From NCBI GenBank assembly GCA_041166745.1, contig JBEEGH010000018.1:1-64000 (forward strand): 64,000 bases of DNA. Reading direction: 5' to 3'. Under the pieces are notes generated by a model. It saw nothing but the letters and a program-made list of their open reading frames with translations. It ran no database searches and had not been told where the DNA came from. Shown one piece after another: positions 16,857-26,819 of the stretch. The first letter of the stretch is position 1. Each line of letters starts with the position of its first letter. The DNA is from DASUCS01 sp041166745. Lineage in GTDB: Bacteria > Actinomycetota > Acidimicrobiia > Acidimicrobiales > JACDCH01. Made by a program: the position numbers and the translations under genes.

Positions 16857-17712
16857 CACGATCGAGGTCACCGCGGAGCTCCTGCGGGACCACCCGTTGC
16901 CTGACCCGGGCGCCGCGACGGACAAGAACGAGCGCGGCATCGTCCTCGTCATCGGAGGAAGCGCCGAGACGACCGGTGCCGTCGTGCTCGCCGGGCTCGC
17001 CGCATTGCGGGTGGGCGCGGGCAAATTGCAGCTCGCGACGGTGATGAGCGGGCGAGCGCCGCTGGCCGCCGCCGTCGCCGAGGCCCGGGTCATCGGTCTC
17101 GACGAGCTGTCCTCTGGCGCCATCGATCCCGGCGCGGCGAACGACCTCGTCGAGGTCGCGGCCAAGGCACACGCTGTCGTCGTGGGCACCGGAACAATGG
17201 ATCCGGGCCCAACCGGCGAGCTCCGCGACCACCTCCTCGGAGCGGTTGAAGAACCGGTCGTGATCCTCGACGCAGGCGCGCTGCCGGGGCTCGAGCACCC
17301 GCCGCAACCGCGGACCGTGCTCATCCCCAATCCCACCGAGATGGAAGCGCTGCTCGGCCGCAGCGTCGACGACGCGCGTGCTGCCGTGGTGGAAGCGTCC
17401 GAGCGCTTCGGCACCACGGTGGCGCTGCGGGGGCCCGACACGTGGGTCGCCGGGCCTGACCAGCCCGTGTGCGTCCTCCGACACGGCCATCCGGGGCTGG
17501 CCACCTCCGGATCGGGCGACGTGCTGGCCGGTGCCCTCGGCGGCCTGGCGGCGCGCGGAGCTGATCCGTTCACGGCGACACTCTGGGCGGTGGCCTTGCA
17601 TGCGGCGGCCGGTCGGCGCTTGGCCGACCGGATCGCTCCCGTCGGATTCCTCGCCCGGGAGCTGCTCGATGAGCTTCCAGCGGCCTTGGACGAGAGCCGG
17701 AAGAGCCGGTAG
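16834..17712 (+). CDS. Stand-alone ADP/ATP-dependent NAD(P)HX dehydratase-like protein
   Basis: A 292-aa YjeF C-terminal-domain (ribokinase-fold) protein. It has the nucleotide/substrate motifs IPNPTEMEALLG and ATSGSGDVLAGALGGLAARG, the hallmark of NnrD, which repairs hydrated NAD(P)H. The ATG at 16834 gives the usual family length; the start overlaps the phosphatase gene. A second, fused NnrE/NnrD protein is encoded at 47416-48768, so this one is either a back-up or has another substrate. Its 3' end carries the probable rplC promoter. Confidence 0.8.
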   Translation: MSPAPRADTIEVTAELLRDHPLPDPGAATDKNERGIVLVIGGSAETTGAVVLAGLAALRVGAGKLQLATVMSGRAPLAAAVAEARVIGLDELSSGAIDPGAANDLVEVAAKAHAVVVGTGTMDPGPTGELRDHLLGAVEEPVVILDAGALPGLEHPPQPRTVLIPNPTEMEALLGRSVDDARAAVVEASERFGTTVALRGPDTWVAGPDQPVCVLRHGHPGLATSGSGDVLAGALGGLAARGADPFTATLWAVALHAAAGRRLADRIAPVGFLARELLDELPAALDESRKSR

Positions 17713-17715
17713 TCT
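17686..17715 (+). promoter_or_regulatory. Probable promoter for the rplC operon
   Basis: TTGGAC at 17686-17691 and TAGTCT at 17710-17715 are separated by 18 bp and read toward rplC. The -10 falls on the nnrD stop codon. With rpsJ 17 kb away, the r-protein block needs its own promoter, and this is the best candidate seen. Confidence 0.5.
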
Positions 17716-17786
17716 CTCCCGTCCGCAAGGAATCGATGTCTGCGTCCGCCTGCCCGCTGGCAGGAACCGCGCAGCAAAACCGAACT

Positions 17787-17819
17787 GACGCTCCGCCGGG
17801 TCCGCCCGAGCGGAGCGTC
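17787..17819 (+). promoter_or_regulatory. Leader hairpin upstream of rplC
   Basis: A perfect 10-bp stem (17787-17796 / 17810-17819) with a 13-nt loop lies 23 bp before the rplC start, in a leader of about 125 nt. It is followed by GTTGTGAAC rather than a T-run, so it looks more like a leader structure than a terminator. An L4-type autoregulatory site is a possibility, not shown. The rest of 17713-17842 holds no gene. Confidence 0.5.
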
Positions 17820-17842
17820 GTTGTGAACTCGGAAGGCCAGGG

Positions 17843-18487
17843 ATGGCAACGAAAGCGATCGTCGGCGAGAAGGTCGGCATGACACAGGTGTGGAGCGACG
17901 ACAACCGCGTCGTGCCCGTCACCGTGGTCAGGGTCGCGCCCCTACGCGTGGTGCAGATCAAGACGACCGAACGTGACGGCTACAGCGCCGTCCAGGTCAC
18001 CTTTGGCCGCGCCAACCCCCGACGTCTGAACAAGCCCGAAGCCGGCCATTTCGACAAGGCCGGTGTCGAGGCGGGTTCGCGTGTGGTCGAGCTTCGCCTC
18101 GACGACGTCAGCGGATTCGAGGTCGGGCAGGAGATCAAGGTCGATGTACTCGCCAACGGCGAGCGCATCGACGTGACCGCAGTGAGCAAGGGCAAGGGCA
18201 ACGCCGGCGTCATGAAGCGACACGGGTTCTCCGGCCTCGGTGCAGGACACGGCGTGCACCGCGCCCACCGTTCCCCTGGGGCCATCGGCCAATGCGCCAC
18301 CCCGGCCCGCGTGTTCAAGGGAACTCGGATGGCCGGCCGCATGGGTGGACAGCGCACGACCACACTCAACCTCGAAGTGGTGTCGGCCGACGTCGAGCGC
18401 AATCTGCTCCTCGTGAAGGGCTCGGTTCCCGGGCCCAAGGGCGGCCTCGTCGTGATTCGCGACGCCGTGAAGGCGGTGAAGCCGTGA
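17843..18487 (+). CDS. rplC: 50S ribosomal protein L3
   Basis: L3 (214 aa) is an early-assembly 23S rRNA-binding protein near the peptidyl transferase centre. The sequence is canonical: GEKVGMTQVWSDD at the N terminus, then VSKGKGNAGVMKRHGF (about 114-129) and GVHRAHRSPGAIG, which form the central extension. ATG is preceded by GGAAGGCCAGGG. It heads the resumed S10 operon. Its TGA overlaps the GTG of rplD. Confidence 0.97.
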   Translation: MATKAIVGEKVGMTQVWSDDNRVVPVTVVRVAPLRVVQIKTTERDGYSAVQVTFGRANPRRLNKPEAGHFDKAGVEAGSRVVELRLDDVSGFEVGQEIKVDVLANGERIDVTAVSKGKGNAGVMKRHGFSGLGAGHGVHRAHRSPGAIGQCATPARVFKGTRMAGRMGGQRTTTLNLEVVSADVERNLLLVKGSVPGPKGGLVVIRDAVKAVKP

Positions 18488-19179
18488 AGAAGGTCGACGC
18501 GAAGCTCAATCCGGAGATCTTCGGGGTGCAACCGAACATCGCCGTCATGCACCAGGTCGTCACTGCACAGCTTGCGGCGCGGCGTGCCGGGTCGCAGCAC
18601 ACGAAGACCCGTGCCGAGGTCAGAGGTGGTGGAGCGAAGCCGTGGCGCCAGAAGGGCACCGGGCGCGCTCGCCAAGGATCGATCCGCGCGCCCCACTGGC
18701 GCGGCGGCGGCGTTGCTCTCGGCCCATCGCCTCGGAGCTACGCGCAGCGCACCCCGAAGAAGATGGTGCGGCTCGCCCTGTGCTCCGCGCTCTCAGACCG
18801 TGCCTCCGACGGCAAAGTCGTCGTCGTCGACGAGTGGTCGTTCGACGCACCGCGCACCAAGGATGCGGTTGCTGCTCTGGAAACACTCGAGCTGCAAGGC
18901 AAGGTCCTCCTCGTGCTGAGCGAAGAGGACGAGGTCGTGTGGAAGAGCTTCCGCAACCTCGGCGACTCCGTTCACTGCCTGTTCGCTCGTGAGCTGAACG
19001 CATACGACGTGCTCGTGTCGGACTACGTGGTCTTCACCAACGCGACGCTCCCCGGAGCCGCCGAAGCCTCGGAGACGCCAGTCGCAATGACGCGCGCCGA
19101 GGGAAGCGCCAGCGACGAGGCGCAGTCGGCGGAGGCAGGAGCGGAGCGACGCCCGGAGCCGACCGGAGACACAGAATGA
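18484..19179 (+). CDS. rplD: 50S ribosomal protein L4
   Basis: L4 (231 aa) binds 23S rRNA and lines the exit tunnel; in many bacteria it also represses its own operon. The tunnel loop [19 protein letters not shown] lies at about 48-66. The GTG at 18484 overlaps the rplC stop (GTGA), and the length fits from that start. The last 25 or so residues ([16 protein letters not shown] and onward) form an acidic, low-complexity tail beyond the conserved fold. The stop overlaps rplW by ATGA. Confidence 0.96.
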   Translation: MKKVDAKLNPEIFGVQPNIAVMHQVVTAQLAARRAGSQHTKTRAEVRGGGAKPWRQKGTGRARQGSIRAPHWRGGGVALGPSPRSYAQRTPKKMVRLALCSALSDRASDGKVVVVDEWSFDAPRTKDAVAALETLELQGKVLLVLSEEDEVVWKSFRNLGDSVHCLFARELNAYDVLVSDYVVFTNATLPGAAEASETPVAMTRAEGSASDEAQSAEAGAERRPEPTGDTE

Positions 19180-19469
19180 CTGATCCCCGCGACCTCATCA
19201 TCGAGCCGATCGTGTCGGAGAAGTCGTACGCGCTCCTCGAGCGCAACGTGTACACGTTCCGCGTCCGCCCGGATGCGACGAAGCCGCAGATCCACGATGC
19301 CGTTGAAGCGATCTTCAGCGTGCGCGTGCTCAAGGTCAACACGCTGAACCGCAAGGGCAAGCGCAAGCGCAACCGCCGATCGTTCACGTTCGGCACGCGT
19401 GCCAACACCAAGCGAGCGATCGTCACGCTGCATCCGGACGATCACATCGACCTCTTCGAGGGAAACTGA
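19176..19469 (+). CDS. rplW: 50S ribosomal protein L23
   Basis: L23 (97 aa) sits at the polypeptide exit and docks trigger factor, SRP and SecYEG. Diagnostic residues include [20 protein letters not shown] and the basic loop [13 protein letters not shown]. Length is normal. The start overlaps the rplD stop (ATGA), and rplB begins one base after its own stop. Confidence 0.96.
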   Translation: MTDPRDLIIEPIVSEKSYALLERNVYTFRVRPDATKPQIHDAVEAIFSVRVLKVNTLNRKGKRKRNRRSFTFGTRANTKRAIVTLHPDDHIDLFEGN

Positions 19470-19470
19470 C

Positions 19471-20307
19471 ATGGCCCTTCGCAAGCGCAAGCCCACGAGC
19501 CCCGGCCGCCGGTTCCAGACCGTCTCTGATTTCGCGGAGATCACCAAGGACAAGCCCGAGCGTTCGCTGCTCGCGCCGAAGCACAGGACCGGCGGACGCA
19601 ACTCGTACGGCCGCAAGACCGCCCGTCACAAGGGTGGAGGTCACAAGCAGCAGTACCGCATCGTCGACTTCAAGCGGACCAAGGACGGCGTGCCCGCCAA
19701 GGTTGCGGCCGTCGAGTACGACCCGAACCGCAATTGCCGGATCCTGTTGCTGCACTACCTCGATGGCGAGAAGCGCTACATCATCGCCCCGAAGGGTGCG
19801 GCGGTCGGCGATCTGCTCCAGTCGGGCCAGGGATCGGAGATCCGGCCGGGCAACGCGCTCCCGCTGCGCTACATCCCGGTCGGTACGGTCGTCCACAACG
19901 TCGAGCTCAAGCCTGGCGCCGGCGGCAAGATGGCCCGCAGCGCGGGTGCGAGCGTGCAGCTCGTCGCCAAGGAAGGCGACTTCGCCACGCTGCGTCTGCC
20001 GTCGACCGAGATGCGTCGCGTGCAGATCGACTGTCGCGCGACGATCGGCGAGGTCGGCAACGCCGAGGCCGAGCTGATCAAGATCGGCAAAGCCGGTCGC
20101 AATCGTTGGAAGGGTGTGCGCCCGCAGACCCGCGGTGTCGCGATGAACCCCGTCGACCACCCGCTCGGTGGTGGCGAGGGCAAGAGCTCAGGCGGACGCC
20201 ATCCGGTGTCGCCGTGGGGAAAGCCCGAGGGCCGCACCCGGAACAAGAACAAGGAATCGCAGAAGTTGATCGTCCGCCGCCGGCGTACCCGCGGCAGTCG
20301 GAGGTAG
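19471..20307 (+). CDS. rplB: 50S ribosomal protein L2
   Basis: L2 (278 aa) is a core 23S rRNA-binding protein required for subunit joining and peptidyl transfer. The highly conserved C-terminal segments [20 protein letters not shown] and [14 protein letters not shown] are intact, as is the N-terminal [20 protein letters not shown]. The ATG at 19471 gives the usual [14 protein letters not shown] beginning. It starts one base after the rplW stop. Confidence 0.97.
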   Translation: MALRKRKPTSPGRRFQTVSDFAEITKDKPERSLLAPKHRTGGRNSYGRKTARHKGGGHKQQYRIVDFKRTKDGVPAKVAAVEYDPNRNCRILLLHYLDGEKRYIIAPKGAAVGDLLQSGQGSEIRPGNALPLRYIPVGTVVHNVELKPGAGGKMARSAGASVQLVAKEGDFATLRLPSTEMRRVQIDCRATIGEVGNAEAELIKIGKAGRNRWKGVRPQTRGVAMNPVDHPLGGGEGKSSGGRHPVSPWGKPEGRTRNKNKESQKLIVRRRRTRGSRR

Positions 20308-20314
20308 GTAGGCC

Positions 20315-20599
20315 GTGCCGCGTTCATTGAAGAAGGGCCCGTTCGTCGACGACCATCTGTTGAAGAAGGTCGACGATCTGAACACCAAGGGCGAGAAGAA
20401 GGTCATCAAGACCTGGAGCCGTCGTTCCACCGTGATTCCCGACATGGTCGGGCACACCATCGCGGTGCACGACGGACGCAAGCACGTGCCCGTGTACGTG
20501 ACCGAGTCCATGGTCGGCCACAAGCTCGGTGAGTTCGCGCCGACCCGCACGTTCCGCTACCACGCCGGTCAAGAAAAAGCCGTCCGAGGAAGGCGCTAG
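20315..20599 (+). CDS. rpsS: 30S ribosomal protein S19
   Basis: S19 (94 aa) binds 16S rRNA in the head with S13. [19 protein letters not shown] and [15 protein letters not shown] are classical. GTG start at 20315, eight bases after rplB. The end ([13 protein letters not shown]) is ordinary. Confidence 0.96.
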   Translation: MPRSLKKGPFVDDHLLKKVDDLNTKGEKKVIKTWSRRSTVIPDMVGHTIAVHDGRKHVPVYVTESMVGHKLGEFAPTRTFRYHAGQEKAVRGRR

Positions 20600-20603
20600 C
20601 TCG

Positions 20604-21308
20604 GTGCCTGCGTTTGGTGTCAAGACGAACGAGCGTCCGGGGACGCGCGCCCAGGCGCGGTACGTGCGCATGTCCGCGTACAAGGCCCGCCAGGTGCTCG
20701 ACCTCATCCGCAACAAAGAGGTGCAGCAGGCCGACGAGATCTTGCAGTTCGCCGAGCGCGACGCCGCGATCGTGATCCGCAAGTGTCTCGGGTCAGCCAT
20801 GGCCAACGCCGAGAACAACGACGGCATCGACGCGACGGAGCTGTTCGTGTCGGCGTGTTTCGCCGACGAAGGTCCGACACTGAAGCGCTGGCGCCCGAGG
20901 GCACGAGGACGGGCGACGCGCATTCGCAAGCGCACCTGCCACATCACGATCATCGTGAGCCGTCTGAGCGAGGAGCAGCTCGAGCGTCGCCGTCGGGCCG
21001 AAGCCGCATCGCCCACCGGCGCAGGCCGAGGCCGACGCCGCGCGCAGGCCGTATCCGAGTCGCGCCGCCAACGCGTCGCCAAGAGTCGGGCGCGTGAAGA
21101 AGCAGTCGAGGATCACGATCACGACCACGACGAGCACGAGCACGACGAGGTCGTCGTCGACGAAACCATCGAGCAGGCGCAGGCCGGCATCGATGAAGTC
21201 GCGGAGCGGGCGACGCCGATGGGCGATCTCGACACGGCCGACGAGTCAGAGGCCGACGCCGAACCCGAGGTCGAAGCCGAAGCCGTGGAATCCGGAGAAG
21301 AGGAATAG
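20604..21308 (+). CDS. rplV: 50S ribosomal protein L22 with long acidic, His-rich tail
   Basis: The first 123 residues are a canonical L22 (VRMSAYKARQVLDLIRNKEV; PRARGRATRIRKRTCHITII), which lines the exit tunnel. GTG start at 20604 gives VPAFGVKTNERPG. The protein then runs on to 234 aa, about twice normal. The extension has a basic Arg-rich part (128-165), a His/Asp/Glu run EDHDHDHDEHEHDE (about 169-182) and an acidic end. Such tails occur on some actinobacterial ribosomal proteins, but the alternating His/Asp run looks metal-binding (inference). Confidence 0.93.
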   Translation: MPAFGVKTNERPGTRAQARYVRMSAYKARQVLDLIRNKEVQQADEILQFAERDAAIVIRKCLGSAMANAENNDGIDATELFVSACFADEGPTLKRWRPRARGRATRIRKRTCHITIIVSRLSEEQLERRRRAEAASPTGAGRGRRRAQAVSESRRQRVAKSRAREEAVEDHDHDHDEHEHDEVVVDETIEQAQAGIDEVAERATPMGDLDTADESEADAEPEVEAEAVESGEEE

Positions 21309-22204
<896 letters not shown>

Positions 22205-22205
<1 letters not shown>

Positions 22206-22621
22206 TGTTGATGCCGCGCAAGGTCAAACATCGCAAGACACATCGAGGCCGCCGGCAGGGACCGTCCAAGGGCGGCACCGAGGTGGTATTCGGTGAATAC
22301 GGCATCCAGGCCCTCGAGCCGGGATGGATCACCGCCCGACAGATCGAGGCAGCTCGTATCGCGATGACCCGCCACATCAAGCGTGGTGGCAAGGTCTGGA
22401 TCAACATCTTCCCCGACAAACCCGTCACCGAGAAGCCGGCCGAGACTCGCATGGGCTCCGGCAAGGGCAACCCCGAGCGGTGGGTCGCCGTGGTGCGTCC
22501 CGGTCGGATCATGTTCGAGCTCTCGTACCCGGACAAGGTCGTCGCCCGCGAGGCGCTCGATCGGGCCATTCAGAAGCTGCCGATCAAAGCTCGCTTCGTC
22601 ACGCGTGAGGAGTCGTTCTAG
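22205..22621 (+). CDS. rplP: 50S ribosomal protein L16
   Basis: L16 (138 aa) organises the A-site tRNA region of the large subunit. [19 protein letters not shown] is the standard actinobacterial start, so the first ATG at 22205 (overlapping the rpsC stop) is preferred to the in-frame ATG at 22211. [20 protein letters not shown] is canonical. Its TAG overlaps the rpmC GTG by one base. Confidence 0.97.
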
Positions 22622-22866
22622 TGGTGTCGCAAAAGGCGGCCGAGGTGCGAGACCTCGGCGACGACGCGCTCATCGACCGGCTGTCGGAGACCAAGCAGGA
22701 GCTGTTCAACCTGCGCTTCCAGCACGTCACCGGCCAGCTCGACAACTACTCCCGACTTCCCGAGCTTAAGCGCGAGATCGCTCGCATCAACACGGAGTTG
22801 CGGGCCCGCGAGATCGCCGCCCACGAGGCGCTCACCAACGCAGCAGTGGAGAAGGCCGATGGCTGA
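22621..22866 (+). CDS. rpmC: 50S ribosomal protein L29
   Basis: L29 (81 aa) is a two-helix protein near the exit tunnel. [20 protein letters not shown] is diagnostic. The start is one of two consecutive GTG codons at 22621/22624. Its last codons overlap the start of rpsQ. Confidence 0.94.
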   Translation: MVSQKAAEVRDLGDDALIDRLSETKQELFNLRFQHVTGQLDNYSRLPELKREIARINTELRAREIAAHEALTNAAVEKADG

Positions 22867-23131
22867 AGCAACCGAATCCCGACCCAACCCGAGGAAGCTC
22901 CGAGAGGGCACGGTGTTGTCCGCATCGATGGACAAGACGGCGGTGGTGTCGGTCGTCGACCGCGTGCGCCATCCGCTGTACCGCAAGACGATGCAGCGCT
23001 CGAAGAAGCTCTACGTCCACGACGAGCAGAACGATCTCAACGTGGGTGACCGCGTCCGCGTGCAGGAGACTCGTCCGCTGTCCAAGATGAAGCGCTGGCG
23101 CCTCGTCGAAGTATTGGAACGCGCCCGATGA
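22859..23131 (+). CDS. rpsQ: 30S ribosomal protein S17
   Basis: S17 (90 aa) is a primary 16S rRNA-binding OB-fold protein. [20 protein letters not shown] and [20 protein letters not shown] are family signatures. ATG at 22859 overlaps rpmC by 8 bp; the stop overlaps rplN (ATGA). Confidence 0.96.
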   Translation: MAEATESRPNPRKLREGTVLSASMDKTAVVSVVDRVRHPLYRKTMQRSKKLYVHDEQNDLNVGDRVRVQETRPLSKMKRWRLVEVLERAR

Positions 23132-23496
23132 TCCAGCAAGAGTCCCGGCTGCGCGTTGCCGACAACAGCGGCGCCAAAGAGGTCCTGTGCATCAAGGTGC
23201 TCGGCGGCTCGAGGCGTCGCTACGCGTCGATCGGCGACATCTTCGTCGCGACCGTGAAAGACGCCATTCCGGGCGCGGCCGTGAAGCGGGGCGACGTCGT
23301 GAAGTGTGTCGTCGTCCGCGTGAAGAAGGAGAAGCGCCGTCCCGACGGCAGCTATATCCGCTTCGACGAGAACGCCGCCGTTCTCATCAACGATCAGCAG
23401 CAGCCGCGTGGCACCCGGATCTTCGGACCCGTCGGCCGCGAGCTGCGCGACAAGAAGTTCATGCGCATCGTGTCGCTTGCGCCGGAGGTGCTCTAG
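23128..23496 (+). CDS. rplN: 50S ribosomal protein L14
   Basis: L14 (122 aa) contacts the small subunit and translation factors. [20 protein letters not shown] and [20 protein letters not shown] are canonical, and the length is exactly typical. The start overlaps the rpsQ stop; rplX begins directly after its TAG. Confidence 0.97.
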   Translation: MIQQESRLRVADNSGAKEVLCIKVLGGSRRRYASIGDIFVATVKDAIPGAAVKRGDVVKCVVVRVKKEKRRPDGSYIRFDENAAVLINDQQQPRGTRIFGPVGRELRDKKFMRIVSLAPEVL

Positions 23497-23814
23497 GTGT
23501 CTGGTCTCAAGATCAAGAAGGGCGATCGCGTCCGCGTGCTCTCCGGTAAGGACCGCGGCAAAGAAGGCAACGTCACCCGCGTGATCCCGAAGTCGAGCAA
23601 GGTGATCGTCGACGGCGTCAACGTCGCGAAGAAGCACCAGAAGGCCACCCGCGCCACGATGCAGGGCGGCATCATCGACCGCGACATGCCGCTCGACGCG
23701 TCGAACGTCGCCGTGTTGTGCCCGAAGGGCCACCCCACTCGGGTCGGCTACAAGTTCAACTCCGACGGCAGCAAGACCCGCGTGTGCAAGAAGTGTGGAG
23801 CGGATCTGTCATGA
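23497..23814 (+). CDS. rplX: 50S ribosomal protein L24
   Basis: L24 (105 aa) is an assembly initiator with a KOW motif ([20 protein letters not shown]). The C-terminal part [13 protein letters not shown] and CKKCGADLS carries the Cys pattern common in this family. GTG start directly after the rplN stop; the TGA overlaps the rplE ATG. Confidence 0.96.
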   Translation: MSGLKIKKGDRVRVLSGKDRGKEGNVTRVIPKSSKVIVDGVNVAKKHQKATRATMQGGIIDRDMPLDASNVAVLCPKGHPTRVGYKFNSDGSKTRVCKKCGADLS

Positions 23815-24389
23815 CCGCCACGGAAGCCAAGGCACCCCCCACGCCTCGTCTCAAGCAGCGCTATATCGACGAGGTGCGAGCTGAGCTCAAGGAGTCGCTC
23901 GGACTCGGGAACATCATGGAGGTCCCGCGCCTCGAAAAGATCGTGCTCAACATGGGCGTCGGTGCTGCCGTGCAGCAGGCCAGCCTGCTCGAGGCTGCGG
24001 TGCGCGACCTCGAGATCATTGCCGGCCAGAAGCCGATCGTCACCAAGGCCAAGAAGTCGATCGCTGGCTTCAAGCTTCGAGAAGGCAACGCGATCGGCGC
24101 CAAGGTCACCTTGCGCGGCGATCGCATGTGGGAGTTCCTCGATCGGCTCATCAGCATCGCCGTTCCCCGTATCCGCGACTTCCGCGGCTTGCCGACCACG
24201 CTCGATGGCAGCGGCAACTACACGTTCGGTGTCACCGAGCAGTTGATCTTCCCGGAGATCGATTACGACCGGGTCGACGTGACTCGTGGCATGCACATCA
24301 CGATCGTCACCACCGCTCGCAACGACGCCGAGGGCAAGGCGTTGCTGCAAGCGTTCGGTTTTCCATTTCGTAGAGAAGGACAGCAGTAA
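23811..24389 (+). CDS. rplE: 50S ribosomal protein L5
   Basis: L5 (192 aa) binds 5S rRNA and the P-site tRNA elbow. [40 protein letters not shown] and [17 protein letters not shown] are diagnostic. The ATG at 23811 overlaps the rplX stop. The stop overlaps the rpsN start by one base. Confidence 0.97.
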   Translation: MTATEAKAPPTPRLKQRYIDEVRAELKESLGLGNIMEVPRLEKIVLNMGVGAAVQQASLLEAAVRDLEIIAGQKPIVTKAKKSIAGFKLREGNAIGAKVTLRGDRMWEFLDRLISIAVPRIRDFRGLPTTLDGSGNYTFGVTEQLIFPEIDYDRVDVTRGMHITIVTTARNDAEGKALLQAFGFPFRREGQQ

Positions 24390-24574
24390 TGGCGAAGAAG
24401 GCACTCATCGAGAAGCAGCAGCGCAAGCCCAAGTTCAAGGTGCGTGCGTACACGCGGTGCCGTCGTTGTGGCCGCCCGAAGTCGGTGTACCGCAAGTTCG
24501 GGCTCTGTCGCATCTGCCTTCGCGAGCTCGTCCACGCGGGCGAGATCCCTGGTGTCACGAAAGCGAGTTGGTGA
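24389..24574 (+). CDS. rpsN: 30S ribosomal protein S14, zinc-binding type
   Basis: A 61-aa type Z S14. The two Cys pairs (CRRC and CRIC) hold the zinc, and [19 protein letters not shown] is diagnostic. The gene is in its usual place after rplE. A strong ribosome-binding site (GAGGAGGTGA) directly overlaps its end and drives the upstream copy of the rpsH start region. Confidence 0.96.
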   Translation: MAKKALIEKQQRKPKFKVRAYTRCRRCGRPKSVYRKFGLCRICLRELVHAGEIPGVTKASW

Positions 24575-24589
24575 GGAGGTGAGCATCCG

Positions 24590-24694
24590 ATGATGACCGA
24601 CTCTGTTCTTATTGCTCGGCTCACTGCGTTCGCCTGCGCTGCCGGCGGCTCGCTCGCGCTAGCACCGCCGGCCTGTGGGGGGCGAAGCCGATGA
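24590..24694 (+). CDS. Possible 34-residue leader peptide before rpsH
   Basis: An ORF with two ATGs at 24590/24593 behind the best ribosome-binding site of the spacer encodes [20 protein letters not shown] and 14 more residues. Its TGA (24692-24694) lies inside the rpsH ATG (ATGA overlap). The start context CCGATGATGACCGAC (24587-24601) repeats exactly at 24688-24702, where rpsH starts. It looks like the old rpsH start cut off by a 101-bp insertion or duplication and now acting as a coupling leader. A functional peptide is not shown. Confidence 0.4.
   Translation: MMTDSVLIARLTAFACAAGGSLALAPPACGGRSR
24641..24672 (+). other. Hairpin in the rpsN-rpsH spacer
   Basis: GCCGGCGG (24641-24648) pairs perfectly with CCGCCGGC (24665-24672) around a 16-nt loop. 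It lies inside the 101-bp segment bounded by the direct repeats and shortly before the weaker rpsH ribosome-binding site. Confidence 0.5.
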
Positions 24695-25092
24695 TGACCG
24701 ACCCGATTGCCGACATGCTCACCCGCGTGCGCAACGCCAACGTGGCGATGCACGACCAGGTGCGTATGCCATCCTCCAAGAAGAAGGAGGCGCTCGCCGC
24801 CATCCTCAAGCAGGAGGGCTACATCGAGGGCTTCGAGGTGGGCGACGACCCTGGCCGTCCCGGCCGCGTGCTCACCGTCAACATGAAGTACTCGCCCGAG
24901 CGGCAACGCACGATCTCGGGCCTGCGCCGAGTGAGCAAGCCCGGCCTTCGGGTGTACTCGGCGGCCGACAAGATTCCCCGCGTGCTCGGAGGCCTCGGCG
25001 TTGCCGTGGTTTCCACCAGCCGCGGTCTCCTGACCGACCGCGAGGCCCGCAAAGTGGGCGTCGGCGGCGAGATCCTCTGCTACGTCTGGTGA
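24691..25092 (+). CDS. rpsH: 30S ribosomal protein S8
   Basis: S8 (133 aa) binds the central domain of 16S rRNA and in many bacteria represses the spc operon. [20 protein letters not shown] and the C-terminal [20 protein letters not shown] are canonical. The start is one of two tandem ATGs (24691/24694). The 116-bp gap before it is abnormal for this operon. Confidence 0.96.
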   Translation: MMTDPIADMLTRVRNANVAMHDQVRMPSSKKKEALAAILKQEGYIEGFEVGDDPGRPGRVLTVNMKYSPERQRTISGLRRVSKPGLRVYSAADKIPRVLGGLGVAVVSTSRGLLTDREARKVGVGGEILCYVW

Positions 25093-25096
25093 TGTC

Positions 25097-25636
25097 ATGA
25101 GTCGTATTGGAAAAGCCCCGATCCCCGTGCCCAGTGGCGTGACCGTGACGATCGCCGATCGCCACATCACCGTCGCGGGCCCGAAGGGCTCGCTCGACCG
25201 CGACATCCCCGGTGTCATCACCATCCGTCAGGACGACAGCGAGCTGCTGGTTGAACGGCCGAATGACGAGCGCCAGAACCGTGCACAGCACGGCCTCACC
25301 CGCTCGCTCGTGAACAACATGGTCGTCGGCGTCACCCAGGGCTTCGTGAAGGAGCTCGAGATCGTCGGCGTCGGCTACCGCGCCATGGCTCAGGGCACGA
25401 CCGCCATCGAGCTCGCCCTCGGGTTCAGTCACCCGGTGCGCGTCGAGGCGCCTCCTGGCATCGAATTCGAGGTGCCTCAGCCGACCCGCATCTCGGTGAA
25501 GGGCATCGACAAGGAAGCCGTCGGCCAGGTCGCGGCGAATATTCGCAAGATCCGCAAGCCCGAGCCCTACAAGGGCAAGGGCGTCCGCTACGCCGGCGAA
25601 CATGTGCAACGCAAAGCCGGAAAGACAGGCAAGTAG
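25097..25636 (+). CDS. rplF: 50S ribosomal protein L6
   Basis: L6 (179 aa) sits near the factor-binding site. [39 protein letters not shown] and the ending [18 protein letters not shown] are diagnostic. Full normal length. It starts four bases after rpsH and precedes rplR by two bases. Confidence 0.97.
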   Translation: MSRIGKAPIPVPSGVTVTIADRHITVAGPKGSLDRDIPGVITIRQDDSELLVERPNDERQNRAQHGLTRSLVNNMVVGVTQGFVKELEIVGVGYRAMAQGTTAIELALGFSHPVRVEAPPGIEFEVPQPTRISVKGIDKEAVGQVAANIRKIRKPEPYKGKGVRYAGEHVQRKAGKTGK

Positions 25637-25638
25637 TC

Positions 25639-26001
25639 ATGGCCAGCGCCCACAAGACTCGAGAGTTGCGACTGCGGCGTCACCGTCGAGTGCGCAAGAA
25701 GGTGCGCGGCACCGCCGAGCGCCCGCGTCTCGCGGTGTTCCGCTCGAACAACCACATCACTGCTCAGATCATCGACGACGTCGTCGGCCGCACGTTGGCC
25801 GCGGCCTCGACCACCGAAGCCGATCTGCGTTCGGGTGCCACCGGCAACCGTGACGCGGCGAAGAAGATCGGCACGCTCGTCGCCGAGCGGGCCAAGGCTG
25901 CCGGCGTGTCGAAGGTGGTCTTCGATCGGGGCGGCTTCATGTACCACGGCCGTGTCGCGGCCGTCGCAGACGCAGCACGAGAAAACGGATTGGAATTCTG
26001 A
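25639..26001 (+). CDS. rplR: 50S ribosomal protein L18
   Basis: L18 (120 aa) binds 5S rRNA together with L5. [20 protein letters not shown] and [20 protein letters not shown] are canonical. The stop overlaps the rpsE ATG by one base. Confidence 0.97.
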   Translation: MASAHKTRELRLRRHRRVRKKVRGTAERPRLAVFRSNNHITAQIIDDVVGRTLAAASTTEADLRSGATGNRDAAKKIGTLVAERAKAAGVSKVVFDRGGFMYHGRVAAVADAARENGLEF

Positions 26002-26603
26002 TGGCAGAACGCGATCGCGACCGCGACCGGGAACAAAGCAACCCTCGCAACTCGGGTGATGCCGGCCTGCGTGAGTCGCGGGTGATCAACATCAACCGCG
26101 TCGCCAAGGTCGTAAAGGGCGGCCGGCGCTTCAGCTTCACCGCGCTCGTCGTCATCGGCGACGGCAACGGTCGCGTCGGCTTGGGCTACGGCAAGGCCAA
26201 GGAAGTCCCGCTGGCCATCCAGAAGGGCACCGAAGAAGCCCGCAAGAACCTCTTCAACGTCGCGTTGGCCGGCTCGACGATCACCCACCCGGTGATCGGT
26301 CGGGAGGGCGCTGGTCGCGTCCTGATGAAGCCGGCCGCTCCCGGTACCGGCGTCATCGCCGGTGGTGCGGCGCGAGCCATTCTCGAAGAAGCGGGCATCC
26401 ACGACGTGCTCTGCAAGTCGCTCGGTTCGGCCAACCACATCAACGTGGCCCGAGCAACCATCGCCGGGCTCAAAGCGCTCAAGCGCCCGGACGAGGTCGC
26501 CCGCCTGCGCGGTCTGTCGCCGGAAGAGTTCGTGCCGAAGGGTCTGCTCAACGCGTACCGCGAGAGCCAGCGCGGCCCGGTCGAATACACCGAGGTGAAG
26601 TAG
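26001..26603 (+). CDS. rpsE: 30S ribosomal protein S5
   Basis: S5 (200 aa) contributes to decoding fidelity and mRNA helicase activity. [20 protein letters not shown] and [20 protein letters not shown] are diagnostic. A charged N-terminal extension of about 28 residues ([14 protein letters not shown] and onward) precedes the dsRBD-like fold. ATG at 26001 overlaps the rplR stop. Confidence 0.96.
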   Translation: MAERDRDRDREQSNPRNSGDAGLRESRVININRVAKVVKGGRRFSFTALVVIGDGNGRVGLGYGKAKEVPLAIQKGTEEARKNLFNVALAGSTITHPVIGREGAGRVLMKPAAPGTGVIAGGAARAILEEAGIHDVLCKSLGSANHINVARATIAGLKALKRPDEVARLRGLSPEEFVPKGLLNAYRESQRGPVEYTEVK

Positions 26604-26609
26604 GAGCAG

Positions 26610-26789
26610 ATGGCAGAGCTCAAGGTGACGCAGATCCGATCCGGTATCGGGACCAAGCCAAAGCAGCGGGGTACGTTGCGCGCGCTCGGCCTCGGCCGCA
26701 TCGGCAAGTCGAACACCTTGCCCGACCGCCCTGAGATCCGGGGCATGGTCGCCAAGGTTCCGCACCTCGTGAAGGTCGAGGAAGTCTGA
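26610..26789 (+). CDS. rpmD: 50S ribosomal protein L30
   Basis: A 59-aa L30. The start [20 protein letters not shown] and the motif [20 protein letters not shown] are diagnostic. ATG at 26610, six bases after the rpsE stop, with AGGAGC as ribosome-binding site. Stop TGA at 26787-26789. Confidence 0.94.
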   Translation: MAELKVTQIRSGIGTKPKQRGTLRALGLGRIGKSNTLPDRPEIRGMVAKVPHLVKVEEV

Positions 26790-26819
26790 CGTGCGAGGGA
26801 AGCGAGCACGTGACGACCG

